DNA of 64,000 nucleotides from positions 452,351-516,350 of the forward strand of contig NZ_NSKD01000003.1 of NCBI RefSeq assembly GCF_002286965.1, in the 5' to 3' direction. This document shows, one piece after another, positions 20,991 to 29,218 of the stretch (the stretch's first letter is position 1; every line of letters begins with the position of its first letter). The notes under the pieces were generated by a model. It was given only the letters and a program-made list of their open reading frames with translations, was not told the DNA's origin and made no database searches. Both the position numbers and the translations under genes were made by a program. This DNA is from Halovibrio salipaludis (GTDB lineage Bacteria > Pseudomonadota > Gammaproteobacteria > Pseudomonadales > Oleiphilaceae).

Positions 20991-21006
20991 GTGCACGAAT
21001 GTACAC
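20991..21006. promoter_or_regulatory. DesT/FabR-type operator, copy 2
   Basis: GTGCACGAATGTACAC has the same GTGNAC-N4-GTNCAC form as copy 1. The centres are 21 bp apart, two helical turns, so two dimers could bind the same DNA face and control both divergent transcripts. Confidence 0.6.
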
Positions 21007-21112
21007 ACAGGGCTTCGGGGTGTCAACAGGTGATCTGAGCCGGATCACACGTTTCGATTCCTACGACAGGTCGGTACACTCTCGGGATCACCCCGAACGC
21101 GTCCGTAAAGGT

Positions 21113-21736
21113 ATGACGACACAGAAACGACGCCGCCCCGGCGAGACCCGGGACATGCTCATGGAGGCCGCGCTGACCCTGGTGGGCCGAGGCCGTCACT
21201 TCGCCAGCCTGGGCATCCGGGAAGTCACCCGGCAGGCCGAGGTGGTTCCCACATCCTTCTACCGTCACTTCCGCAACATGGACGATCTGGGACTGACGCT
21301 GGTGGATGAGCTGGGCGTGGTTCTGCGCGGGATGATGCGGGAGGCGCGTGCCAATGTGCTGCATGCAGACAAGCTCATGGACGAATCGGTGGCCATCTTC
21401 GTGAACCACGTCCAGTCCAATCGCAACTTCTTCACCTTCATGGCACAGGGGCTGGCGGGGGAAAGTCAGGCGATCCAGCAGGGCATCCGCAACGAGATGC
21501 AGTTCTTCGCCAGCGAGCTGGCCAACGATCTGCGAAACCTGCGCCTGCTGACCCACCTCAGTGATGAGGATCTGGACATGGCCTGTGAGCTGGTGGTGCG
21601 CACGGTGGCATTCAGCCTGACCGACATCCTCAGCATTTCACCCGAGGACGAGGAAGAGCTGACCCGGATCAGGCGCCAGACCACCCGCTTCCTGCGGATG
21701 ATCTTCATTGGCGCGGATCACTGGCAGAGCAGCTGA
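21113..21736 (+). CDS. desT: TetR-family regulator of the desaturase operon (DesT/FabR-like)
   Basis: The 207-aa regulator starts MTTQKRRRPGETRD. Its TetR DNA-binding domain occupies about residues 10-60, with the helix-turn-helix at LGIREVTRQAEVVPTSFYRHFRNMDDLG. The C-terminal ligand domain resembles FabR/DesT, including DESVAIFVNHVQSNRNFFTF. Such regulators sense acyl-CoA or acyl-ACP composition. It is divergent from the reductase-desaturase operon, and two operators lie between them. The ATG at 21113 gives the family N-terminus; reading from 20978 would pass through the operators. It probably also represses itself (inference). Confidence 0.85.
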   Translation: MTTQKRRRPGETRDMLMEAALTLVGRGRHFASLGIREVTRQAEVVPTSFYRHFRNMDDLGLTLVDELGVVLRGMMREARANVLHADKLMDESVAIFVNHVQSNRNFFTFMAQGLAGESQAIQQGIRNEMQFFASELANDLRNLRLLTHLSDEDLDMACELVVRTVAFSLTDILSISPEDEEELTRIRRQTTRFLRMIFIGADHWQSS

Positions 21737-21756
21737 CCCATGTCGGTGGCCATGGC

Positions 21757-22860
21757 TTATTCCTGATCCGGATCCAGGAATGCATTCCGGTGAAAGCGGG
21801 CCGCAGCCTCGACTTCTGCCACGCCGGCAGCGCCGGGTTCCGGGAAGCGCTCTCCAGCCAGTGTCCGCAGTACGGTATGCACTCCGTGGGACAGAGACTC
21901 CAGGTTGTAGCCCCCCTCCAGCACGAACACCAGCCGCCCGTCGCAATGGCGTTCCGCCACGGACTGGATGATCTCCGTCATCACCGACATGCCCTCATAG
22001 GATACATTCAGCGCCAGGTCATACCAGTGGGTGTCAAAGCCGGCCGAGACCAGGATGATGTCCGGGCGGAAAGCATCCGCAGCCGGCGCCACGATCTCGC
22101 GCATGGCCTTGAGGTAGGCGACATCCCCTGAGCCTCCGGGCAGCGGCACATTCACGGTCGATCCCTCGGCCATGCCCACGCCCACCTCCTCCATCAGACC
22201 GGAACCGGGGTAAAACGGCGCCGCACGGTGGATATCAATGAACATCACGTCGGGATCCGCCCAGAAGATATCCTGGGTGCCATTACCGTGGTGGGCATCC
22301 CAGTCCAGAATCATCACCCGCTCGCAGCCAAGCTCGCTGCGTGCATGCGCCGCGGCCACCGCCACATTGTTGAACAGGCAGAACCCGCGCGCCCGTACCG
22401 GCTCCGCATGGTGGCCGGGCGGGCGGACCAGCGCAAAGGCATGGCGATAGCGCCCCTCAATAACGGACTCAACCGCCGCCAGTGCGGTACCGGCGGCAAC
22501 CTCGGCCGCCAGCACACTGCCCGTGGAAACCGCCGTGGTGTCCACGTCCAGCCAGGCGTTCTTGTCGCGAAGATCCTCGATGAAATCGAGATAGTGGGTG
22601 GTATGGACCCGCCCCAGCTCTTCCCGGGTGGCTGGCCGGCCAGTCTCCGTGGTAAGGCCAGGAATCGGCTGGGCTGACAGCAGATCCATCACCGCCCGCA
22701 GGCGCCCCGGGTGTTCCGGGTACTTCCACTGGGCGTTGAGACCCGCGAGAATCTCGCGGATGCGCCGGTCAAGGCGACCAGGCAGGAAAGGAACGTCCAC
22801 ATTCGGCTCATGCGCCAGCATGCGGTCATCGTGAAAAAGCGCTATGGTGCCGTTCGGCAT
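21757..22860 (-). CDS. Histone deacetylase-family zinc hydrolase
   Basis: The 367-aa protein belongs to the class II-like deacetylase/acetylpolyamine amidohydrolase family. Visible are LVRPPGHHAEP with the paired active-site His, NNVAVAAAHARSELG, ILDWDAHHGNGTQDIF with the zinc Asp/His, and LVSAGFDTHWYD with the second zinc Asp, followed by the GGYNLESLS loop holding the catalytic Tyr. Bacterial members deacetylate small amines or acetylated proteins; the substrate here is unknown. It is convergent with desT and transcribed in the same direction as the downstream ABC genes, separated by about 100 bp from the permease stop at 22962. Confidence 0.9.
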   Translation of the reverse strand: MPNGTIALFHDDRMLAHEPNVDVPFLPGRLDRRIREILAGLNAQWKYPEHPGRLRAVMDLLSAQPIPGLTTETGRPATREELGRVHTTHYLDFIEDLRDKNAWLDVDTTAVSTGSVLAAEVAAGTALAAVESVIEGRYRHAFALVRPPGHHAEPVRARGFCLFNNVAVAAAHARSELGCERVMILDWDAHHGNGTQDIFWADPDVMFIDIHRAAPFYPGSGLMEEVGVGMAEGSTVNVPLPGGSGDVAYLKAMREIVAPAADAFRPDIILVSAGFDTHWYDLALNVSYEGMSVMTEIIQSVAERHCDGRLVFVLEGGYNLESLSHGVHTVLRTLAGERFPEPGAAGVAEVEAAARFHRNAFLDPDQE

Positions 22861-22961
22861 TATCGCCTCCGTGTGCTCGCGGCGCCACAGTCCTGCCGCG
22901 TTCCTCTACTATACGCCGCCGGCGAACGCAGGCAAGTACCAGAGACTTCTGGCGAATCAGC

Positions 22962-23858
22962 TCAGCCGGAGTATTTCACGCGCCGGTTCCGCCAGTGTCC
23001 CAGCACCCCGTAGCGTGGGCTCAGGAGGAAGGCCAGGAGCAGAAAGACCCCCGTCATGGAGGCCATGGTGCCGCCAATGGAAACATCCAGCCTGACCGCC
23101 AGCGGGTAGCCACAGAGCGTCGACGCCACGCCCACCAGCACCGCCAGGAGCAGCATCAGTGAGAGCCGGTCGGTCAGCAGGTAAGCCGTCGCGGGCGGCA
23201 CGATCACGAAGGCGATGAACAGTACCGCGCCCACGGCATCAAATGCCGCCACGGCCGTCACACTGGTCAGCCCCAACAGAAGATAGAACATGAGCGTCGG
23301 CGCCAGCCCCAGTGCCGCGGCCAGCTGCCAGTCAAAGGACGCCAGCTTGAGCTCCTTGTAGCAGGCAAGCACGAAGCCCAGGTTGACCAGCGTCGCTACC
23401 GACATCCAGACCACCGCCTGGGGCACTTCAAACCCCGCCAGCGGCATGGTATCCAGCCAGACGAAACCGATCTCACCCAGCAGTACCGTGTGGCTGTCGA
23501 TATGAATATCCCGGGCATAGAGGTTGAGCAGCAGCACGCCGGCTGCAAAAAGCGCCGGAAACACCAGACCAATGGCCGCGTCACGCTTGACCCGGCGCGT
23601 GCGCGCCACCATTTCGGTCAGGAAGACGGTCAGCACACCGGTCAGCGCTGCGCCGGCGATCTGGAGGGGGCCGGACTGGGCATGCGTCAGCAGCCAGACC
23701 ACGACAATGCCGAACACAATGGAGTGACTGATCGCATCGGATAGCATGCTCTGGCGCTGCAGAACCAGAAACGTCCCGAGAAGGGCCCCGGAGGTCGCCA
23801 CGAGGGCCCCGGTCAGCAGGATCATGGCCATGGGATCACCGAGAAACGCCTGCATCAT
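22962..23858 (-). CDS. Metal ABC transporter permease, second subunit (MntD/SitD-like)
   Basis: The 298-aa ABC-3 family membrane protein has eight or nine helices and the segments SGALLGTFLVLQRQSMLSDAISHSIVFG, GFVWLDTMPLAGF, and IVPPATAYLLTDRLSLML. It contains the family QSMLSDAISHS cytoplasmic loop that contacts the ATPase. Its start overlaps the stop of the first permease gene (4 bp). Together with the other three genes it forms a four-gene importer of the Mn/Zn/Fe type; the divergent MntR favours manganese. Confidence 0.85.
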   Translation of the reverse strand: MMQAFLGDPMAMILLTGALVATSGALLGTFLVLQRQSMLSDAISHSIVFGIVVVWLLTHAQSGPLQIAGAALTGVLTVFLTEMVARTRRVKRDAAIGLVFPALFAAGVLLLNLYARDIHIDSHTVLLGEIGFVWLDTMPLAGFEVPQAVVWMSVATLVNLGFVLACYKELKLASFDWQLAAALGLAPTLMFYLLLGLTSVTAVAAFDAVGAVLFIAFVIVPPATAYLLTDRLSLMLLLAVLVGVASTLCGYPLAVRLDVSIGGTMASMTGVFLLLAFLLSPRYGVLGHWRNRRVKYSG

Positions 23859-24991
23859 ACCCCCGCCTGGTTCCAGTCCATGCGCTCCAGCTCCTGCCGG
23901 GCCTCATTGTGGCCTGCGTCCGTCAATGCCCAGTGGGGCCCCTCCTGACGCATATGGCTGGCGGGCACAACAAATCCCCGCGCCTGCAGGCGCCTGAGAA
24001 TATGGCCGGTGGCCACACCATAGAAGCTGTCCAGCATGCTCCGTTCCACCGGGTAATAGGGATCCTCGTGATGCTCCGCCAGCTTATGCAGCGTCACCAG
24101 CATCTGGCGCTGGCCGATGGAGCGCTGTTCCCGCCAGAGCTTCAACCAGCTCCAGAGCACGCCCCGCCCGGGAGCAAGCAGCAATGACAGCGTTACCAGT
24201 GCGGAGGCGACCAGCACCACCACCGGGCCCGTGGCAAGATTGGGCACACCGGCACTCAACAGCACGCCCACCACACCGGAAACCACCCCCATGAACATCG
24301 CGAGGAACACCATGTGCTCCAGCCGCGACACCCACTGGCGCGCCGCCACCGGCGGCGCAATCACCATGGCCGTCATCAGGACCACCCCCACCATCTGAAG
24401 CCCCACCACAACCGCCAGGGCAATCATGGCCGTCAGCAGCGTCTCGAGAACCCCGACCCGCAATCCGATGGAGCCCGCAAACAGCGGATCAAAGGTCACC
24501 AGTTTGAGCTGCTTCCACATCAGGGCGACCAGTGCCATGGCGGCAAGGGTCACCCCGCCCATGAACCACAGGTCGGACGGGCGTGTAGCCGCTGCCTGCC
24601 CGAACAGAAAGGAATCCAGTCCTCCCTGGGAGGCACTGGCGTGGCCCTGGATGTAGGTCAGAAGTACCACGCCCACCGCGAATGAAACGCTCAGGGCCGC
24701 CCCCAGGCCTGCATCCATCTTGATCCGGCTGTAGCGCGTGACCACCTGCACGAACAGAGCCGCGATCACGGCGGTGACAAGCGCTCCGGCCATGATCCAG
24801 CCCAGATGACGGGTGCCGGCAATCAGGAACCCGATACAGACGCCGGGCAATGCCGCATGCGCCAGCGTGTCGCCCAGCAGGCTCTGCTGGCGCAGGACGG
24901 CAAAGGAACCCAGAAGCCCGCTGACCATCCCCAGCAACACCGCGCCCAGCGTGACGGTCTGGACCGTATGGTTGCCGAGCAGCTCCAGCAT
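23855..24991 (-). CDS. Metal ABC transporter permease fused to a C-terminal DtxR-like winged-helix region
   Basis: The N-terminal about 280 residues are an ABC-3 permease (LLGSFAVLRQQSLLGDTLAHAALPG, VLLTYIQGHASASQGGLDSFLFGQ, VIAPPVAARQWVS). The last about 90 residues are soluble and read like a DtxR/MntR-type winged helix: RQMLVTLHKLAEHH, then MLDSFYGVATGHILRRLQARGFVV, then GPHWALTDAGHNEARQELE. Similar fusions occur in some TroC/MntC-type permeases. The extra domain could sense metal or tune transport. Its start codon overlaps the ATPase stop, and its own stop overlaps the next permease, so all are coupled. Confidence 0.85.
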   Translation of the reverse strand: MLELLGNHTVQTVTLGAVLLGMVSGLLGSFAVLRQQSLLGDTLAHAALPGVCIGFLIAGTRHLGWIMAGALVTAVIAALFVQVVTRYSRIKMDAGLGAALSVSFAVGVVLLTYIQGHASASQGGLDSFLFGQAAATRPSDLWFMGGVTLAAMALVALMWKQLKLVTFDPLFAGSIGLRVGVLETLLTAMIALAVVVGLQMVGVVLMTAMVIAPPVAARQWVSRLEHMVFLAMFMGVVSGVVGVLLSAGVPNLATGPVVVLVASALVTLSLLLAPGRGVLWSWLKLWREQRSIGQRQMLVTLHKLAEHHEDPYYPVERSMLDSFYGVATGHILRRLQARGFVVPASHMRQEGPHWALTDAGHNEARQELERMDWNQAGV

Positions 24992-25791
24992 CAGTTCACA
25001 ACCTCCCGCGGTACCGCATCCGGTGTCTCGCCAGAGGAATCCGGATCCAGGAGGGCGATACGGCCGCCGTAGGCCTTACGCAGGTTCTCACCGGTATACA
25101 CCTCAGGGATCGGACCCTGGGCTACAACCCGAACATTCAGGATCACCAGCCAGTCGAAGTAGTCGCGCACGGTCTGAAGGTCATGATGCACCACGATGAT
25201 GGTCTTGCCCTGATCCCGGAGCTCCTGCAGAAGTGCCACGACCGCCTTCTCGGTCGTGGCATCCACGCCGGCCATCGGCTCGTCCAGGAACAGCACATCC
25301 GCGTCCTGCACCATCGCCCGTGCCAGAAAGACCCGTTGCTGCTGACCGCCGGAAAGCTGGTTGATCTGCCGGTTAGCGAACGCCTCCATGCCAACAGCTG
25401 AAAGCGCATCCATGGCGCGCCTGCGCTCCCGCTTCCCGGGCCAGCGGAACCAGCCCAGATGGCCATAACGCCCCATCATGACCACATCGACAACGGTGGT
25501 TGGAAAGTCCCAGTCCACGGCGGATCGCTGGGGCACATAGGCCACGCGCTTCAGTGCCTGACGCGGTGGGTAACCATGGATGCAGATATGGCCGGCTGTG
25601 GGTTTCACCAGACCGAGTACCGTCTTGATCAGCGTACTCTTACCGGCGCCGTTGGGCCCGATGACCGCCGCCATCACCCCCGGGGGAATATTCACATCAA
25701 TGTCCCAGAGAACCGGCTTGCCCTCATAGGCAACGGTCAGGTCCTCTATATGCAGTGCCAGGTCCGGTTCGTGGCGCTTCTCCCGTTTCAT
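24991..25791 (-). CDS. Metal ABC transporter ATP-binding protein (MntB-like)
   Basis: The 266-aa ABC ATPase shows Walker A (GPNGAGKST), the Q-loop region YVPQRSAVDWDFPTTV, the signature LSGGQQQRVFLARAMVQ, Walker B (VLFLDEPMAGVD), and the switch His in IIVVHHDLQTV. YVPQRSAVDWDFP is typical of the Mn/Zn importer ATPases. The ATG at 25791 (MKREKRHEPDLAL) is used; an ATG at 25893 would overlap the substrate-binding gene. It pairs with the two permeases downstream and the binding protein upstream. Confidence 0.92.
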   Translation of the reverse strand: MKREKRHEPDLALHIEDLTVAYEGKPVLWDIDVNIPPGVMAAVIGPNGAGKSTLIKTVLGLVKPTAGHICIHGYPPRQALKRVAYVPQRSAVDWDFPTTVVDVVMMGRYGHLGWFRWPGKRERRRAMDALSAVGMEAFANRQINQLSGGQQQRVFLARAMVQDADVLFLDEPMAGVDATTEKAVVALLQELRDQGKTIIVVHHDLQTVRDYFDWLVILNVRVVAQGPIPEVYTGENLRKAYGGRIALLDPDSSGETPDAVPREVVN

Positions 25792-25804
25792 GGCGACTCC
25801 AGTT

Positions 25805-26788
25805 TCATTCTGCTGCGTTGCTGCGCCCGCTGCCCGCAAAGGACGGCAGGCTCCCGGGCCAGGGCTCAACTGAGCCACCAAGGGATTCAACAATGGCCCG
25901 GGTATTGTGCCGGATCATACCGATGTACGTCCCTTCCGGCGTACCACGGGCTCCCATGGCATCGGAATAGAGCTCTCCGCCGATTGTCAGGTCGTGCCCC
26001 CGGTCCCGGGCGCCGTCGACCACGGTTTCCACTGTCCGGCGGCTGATGGTGCTCTCCACGAAGATAGCGGGCACATTACGGCTGACGATCCTGTCCACGA
26101 CAGAGCGGATATCGGCGATCGCCGCCTCACTGTCGGTACTGATTCCCTGAATACCGACCACCTCAATATCGTACCCCAGACCGAAATAGCGGAAAGCGTC
26201 GTGTGCGGTGACGAGGATGCGCTGCTGTTCCGGAACACTGGCCGCGCTGGCACTCACCCACTCATCCAGCGTCAGCAGCTGCTGCTGGTAGTTCGCGGCA
26301 CGCGAGCGTATGCCGGCTTCACAGTCGGGGGCAACCCTGACCAGGACATCCGCCACCGTGGGCACGATCCGCGCCCAGAGCGAAGCATCCATCCAGAGGT
26401 GTGGATCCACTGCATACCCCCCGGCCCCCTTGATCAGATCGTCGTCTTTCATCGACTCAGGCCCCACCGCCACAGTGGGCCTGCTTTGAGCCATTCTGGC
26501 GAGAACCTTACCGAGCTGACCTTCCAGGTTGAAGCCGTTGTAGAGAATCGCGTCCGAGTTGCGCAACAGCGGGATATCGCTGGGGCGCGCTTCATAGAGA
26601 TGAGGGTCAATCCCCGGCCCCATCAGGGGTTCCACGCTGAGGCACTCCCCCGCAACGTTGGCAGCCACGTCCGCGATCATCCCCGTGGTGGTCACAACAT
26701 CAGCGGCGCGCGCGCCGGACGCGGCCATCACGAGAACCGCCGAGAAGCTGACGGCAACAAGCCATCGTCGAGCTGCCTGCGTCACCAT
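25805..26788 (-). CDS. Metal ABC transporter substrate-binding protein (MntA/ZnuA cluster)
   Basis: The 327-aa periplasmic protein begins with a Sec signal (MVTQAARRWLVAVSFSAVLV, cleaved after GARA). The cluster A-I fold shows the metal-ligand motifs: MGPGIDPHLYEARPSD with one His, VDPHLWMDASLW with the second His, and later Glu in FVESTISRRTVE and Asp in ELYSDAMG. This His-His-Glu-Asp set is typical of Mn-binding proteins, without the His-rich loop of ZnuA. The ATG at 26788 has AAAGGAG about 9 bases upstream; extension to 26887 would cross the MntR-like box. First gene of the operon. Confidence 0.9.
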   Translation of the reverse strand: MVTQAARRWLVAVSFSAVLVMAASGARAADVVTTTGMIADVAANVAGECLSVEPLMGPGIDPHLYEARPSDIPLLRNSDAILYNGFNLEGQLGKVLARMAQSRPTVAVGPESMKDDDLIKGAGGYAVDPHLWMDASLWARIVPTVADVLVRVAPDCEAGIRSRAANYQQQLLTLDEWVSASAASVPEQQRILVTAHDAFRYFGLGYDIEVVGIQGISTDSEAAIADIRSVVDRIVSRNVPAIFVESTISRRTVETVVDGARDRGHDLTIGGELYSDAMGARGTPEGTYIGMIRHNTRAIVESLGGSVEPWPGSLPSFAGSGRSNAAE

Positions 26789-26860
26789 TCCCTGAGCTCC
26801 TTTACCCGGTTGCGTACTGTCTTGTAGTTTACAAAAACTTTTGACACTGCCGCAAACTTT

Positions 26861-26876
26861 TTTAGCCAAGGCTAAA
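26861..26876. promoter_or_regulatory. MntR-type operator between mntA-like gene and mntR
   Basis: TTTAGCC-AA-GGCTAAA is an exact inverted 7-mer around two bases. Its core TAGCCAAGGCTA closely resembles the enterobacterial MntR box core (TAGCAAAGGCTA). It lies midway between the divergent binding-protein gene and the regulator gene, so one site could control both. Confidence 0.7.
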
Positions 26877-26927
26877 CTGTGCAGCATGGCTGTTGTGGAG
26901 GCCCGGGTAGTTGGTTAGACTGGCCCC

Positions 26928-27407
26928 ATGCCAACCTACTCCGACAACGGCCCTGACCCGTCCGAACAGGACACGAACCTGCCGCCCCCCGAGCAGCACG
27001 CGCGCCAGTATGCCGCCGTGAGAGACGCTCATGAAACCGAGCTGATCGAGGATTACGTGGAGCTCATCGGCGATCTACTGGATCATGCCGGCGAGGCGAG
27101 GGCCACGGACATCGCGGCCCGCATGGGCGTTCGCCAGGCCACTGTTGCCCGTATGATAAGGCGGCTTAACGATCAGGGGCTGGTCACCAACGAGCCCTAC
27201 CGCTCGATCTTTCTTACCGAACGCGGCCGCGCCATGGCCGAGGAATCCCGCAAGCGCCACGGCGTGGTCCTCCAGTTTCTGCGAAGCCTGGGGGTGGATG
27301 ACGCCACAGCCCGTATTGATGCCGAAGGTATGGAGCATCACGTCAGCGAGACCACCCTTGGAATCATGCACGCGTTCACCCGCAGCCAGAATAAGGCTGG
27401 CGACTGA
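26928..27407 (+). CDS. mntR: Manganese-responsive transcriptional regulator MntR
   Basis: The 159-aa DtxR-family protein has a disordered N-terminus, then a winged helix (LIEDYVELIGDLLDHAGEA, RATDIAARMGVRQATVARMI), and a dimerisation/metal domain with GVVLQFLRSLGVDDATARIDAEGMEHHVSETT. The E..H.HHVS-like ligands at the end are those of MntR. Length and pattern match the E. coli-type MntR (about 155 aa) rather than the longer IdeR type. It is divergent from the ABC importer and probably represses it when manganese is plentiful, through the box at 26861-26876. Confidence 0.88.
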   Translation: MPTYSDNGPDPSEQDTNLPPPEQHARQYAAVRDAHETELIEDYVELIGDLLDHAGEARATDIAARMGVRQATVARMIRRLNDQGLVTNEPYRSIFLTERGRAMAEESRKRHGVVLQFLRSLGVDDATARIDAEGMEHHVSETTLGIMHAFTRSQNKAGD

Positions 27408-27615
27408 GCAGCAGCCATGATAGGGTACCGCCCTGCGTTGTTCCCTCCGCCTTCCCCGGTCGTTCAGACGACCCCAGTTTCGCCGGTTGGTCTCCGCACG
27501 CTTATCGCGGACTGCATATTGCCAGGGCCATTCCCGACAAGCCGACAATCTGCCCTCCCCTGTTTACAGGGCATCGGGCAACACCCGCTCTGGCGTATTG
27601 AACAGGAAAGACTGA

Positions 27616-28842
27616 ATGTCCTTTGACTCCCTCGGCCTGCGGGCTGAACTGAACCGTTCCATCAAGGAACAGGGTTATGACCAGGCCACACAGATCCAGC
27701 AGCAGGCCATTCCGGCCGCGCTTGCTGGCCGCGACCTGATGGCCAGTGCCCAGACCGGCACCGGCAAGACCGCCGCTTTCACACTGCCGCTGCTGCAGAA
27801 GCTTTCCGAAGGCAAGTCACAGGGCGGCCGGCCGCGTGCCCTGGTGCTCACACCCACCCGTGAGCTCGCCGCCCAGGTGGAAGACAGCGTGCGCACCTAT
27901 GGCCGTCATCTGCCCCTGCGTTCCGTCGCGATCTACGGTGGCGCCGGCATTGGCCCGCAGATCCGTCAGCTCAAGAGCGGCATGGATATCCTCGTGGCCA
28001 CACCCGGTCGCCTGATGGATCACATGGAACGCGGCACAGTGAACCTGTCCGACATTGAAGTGCTGGTTCTGGACGAAGCGGACCGGATGCTGGACATGGG
28101 CTTCCTGCCGGCGATCGAGAAAATCGCCCGCACACTGCCGGATGCCCGCCAGACCATGCTGTTCTCCGCCACCTTCTCCGCGCCCATCCAGAAGCTGGCG
28201 CAGAAGTTCATGAACGAACCGGAACTGATCCAGACCGGCGAACGCAATGGCACCGCCGAAAGGGTCGACCAGAGCGCCTATATGGTCGACGGTGGCCGCA
28301 AGCGGGAACTGCTGACGCACCTGATCGGCACCCAGAACTGGCGTTCGGTTCTGGTCTTCACCCGCACCAAGCGCGGCGCGGACCAACTGGCCAAGCAGCT
28401 TGAGACCGACGGTATCCGCTCCGCCGCAATCCATGGTGACAAGAGCCAGGGTGCCCGCAACAAGGCCCTGAGAGAATTCAAGCACGAGAACGTTCGCGCC
28501 CTCATCGCCACAGACGTGGCGGCCCGTGGCATTGACATCGACCGGCTGGAATACGTGGTCAACTACGACCTGCCGGACAACCCGGACGACTACGTGCACC
28601 GGATCGGCCGTACCGGCCGTGGTGGCGAAAGCGGCTCCGCCGTGTCCTTCGTCAGTGGTCAGGAAAAGGGCCAGTTCAACAGCATCCGCAAGGTGGTCAG
28701 CCGGGAGATCCCCGCAGGCGTGGAAGCCGGTTTCGAGCCGGTCCAGAAGAGCGGGCCCGCACCCAAGCGTGGCGGTGGTGGACGCCCCGGTGGCGGTGGA
28801 CGCCCCGGCGCCGGCCGTAACGGCCCGCCGCGCCGCCGTTAA
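27616..28842 (+). CDS. rhlE: DEAD-box ATP-dependent RNA helicase RhlE
   Basis: The 408-aa helicase shows the Q motif (YDQATQIQQQAIP), motif I (AQTGTGKTAA), Ia (PTRELAAQ), the DEAD box (VLDEADRMLD), SAT (LFSATFS), and motif VI (HRIGRTGR). The C-terminal tail is a Gly/Arg-rich basic stretch (KRGGGGRPGGGG...), as in RhlE, which acts on rRNA maturation and mRNA turnover. The 5' untranslated region is about 200 bases with no other gene. It stands alone and is followed by a REP. Confidence 0.92.
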   Translation: MSFDSLGLRAELNRSIKEQGYDQATQIQQQAIPAALAGRDLMASAQTGTGKTAAFTLPLLQKLSEGKSQGGRPRALVLTPTRELAAQVEDSVRTYGRHLPLRSVAIYGGAGIGPQIRQLKSGMDILVATPGRLMDHMERGTVNLSDIEVLVLDEADRMLDMGFLPAIEKIARTLPDARQTMLFSATFSAPIQKLAQKFMNEPELIQTGERNGTAERVDQSAYMVDGGRKRELLTHLIGTQNWRSVLVFTRTKRGADQLAKQLETDGIRSAAIHGDKSQGARNKALREFKHENVRALIATDVAARGIDIDRLEYVVNYDLPDNPDDYVHRIGRTGRGGESGSAVSFVSGQEKGQFNSIRKVVSREIPAGVEAGFEPVQKSGPAPKRGGGGRPGGGGRPGAGRNGPPRRR

Positions 28843-28860
28843 CCCGGGATCCCTCCCGAT

Positions 28861-28916
28861 GTAGGAGCGCGCCTTGCGCGCGATTGGAAAGAATCGCGAG
28901 CGGAGCGCGCTCCTAC
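28861..28916. repeat. Paired REP-like element after rhlE
   Basis: Two inverted units face each other: GTAGGAGCGCGCCTTGCGCG, then CGATT/AATCG, then GAGCGCGCTCCTAC. The CTA at 28913-28915 is read on the minus strand as the TAG stop of the antiporter remnant. It may also act as a terminator of rhlE. Confidence 0.85.
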
Positions 28917-29140
28917 AGGGTGACGCCTACGGCCACGTAGGCGCCATACCCCATCAACAGAACCACCCCCTCCAGGCGACTCAATCGCCGTCCGCTGACC
29001 AGGAACAGCGTCAGCAGCACCGCCGCACCCAGCATGATCCACTGATCGAACCACGCCATACGTGATGCCAGTGGCAATGGCTGCACCAGTGCGGACACCC
29101 CCAGAATGCCCAGGATATGAGACTCCCGTATACAGGCCGG
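28913..29140 (-). pseudogene. Remnant of a calcium/sodium antiporter (YrbG/CaxA-type) C-terminus
   Basis: The minus-strand frame ending at 28913 carries LGVSALVQPLPLASRMAWFDQ, a helix ending in VSGRRLSRLEG, and VVLLMGYGAYVAV, matching the last two helices of K+-dependent calcium/sodium exchangers as I recall them. The conserved repeats upstream are missing, and the frame changes to unrelated sequence near 29140. Only about 75 codons remain, and the stop codon itself is formed by the REP (CTG TAG GAGCGC). It is a degraded gene fragment between rhlE and the SDR gene. Confidence 0.65.
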
Positions 29141-29218
29141 AACGTCACGTAGCAACCCGTCCGGGACTGATCCATACTGCTCCTGTACTGGAAACCAACA
29201 ACCGACCAGGAGCAACGC

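Noticed and set aside
27417..27626. A 69-codon frame upstream of rhlE
   Set aside because: It is Pro-rich without any ribosome site, overlaps the rhlE start and lies in a plausible 5' untranslated region.
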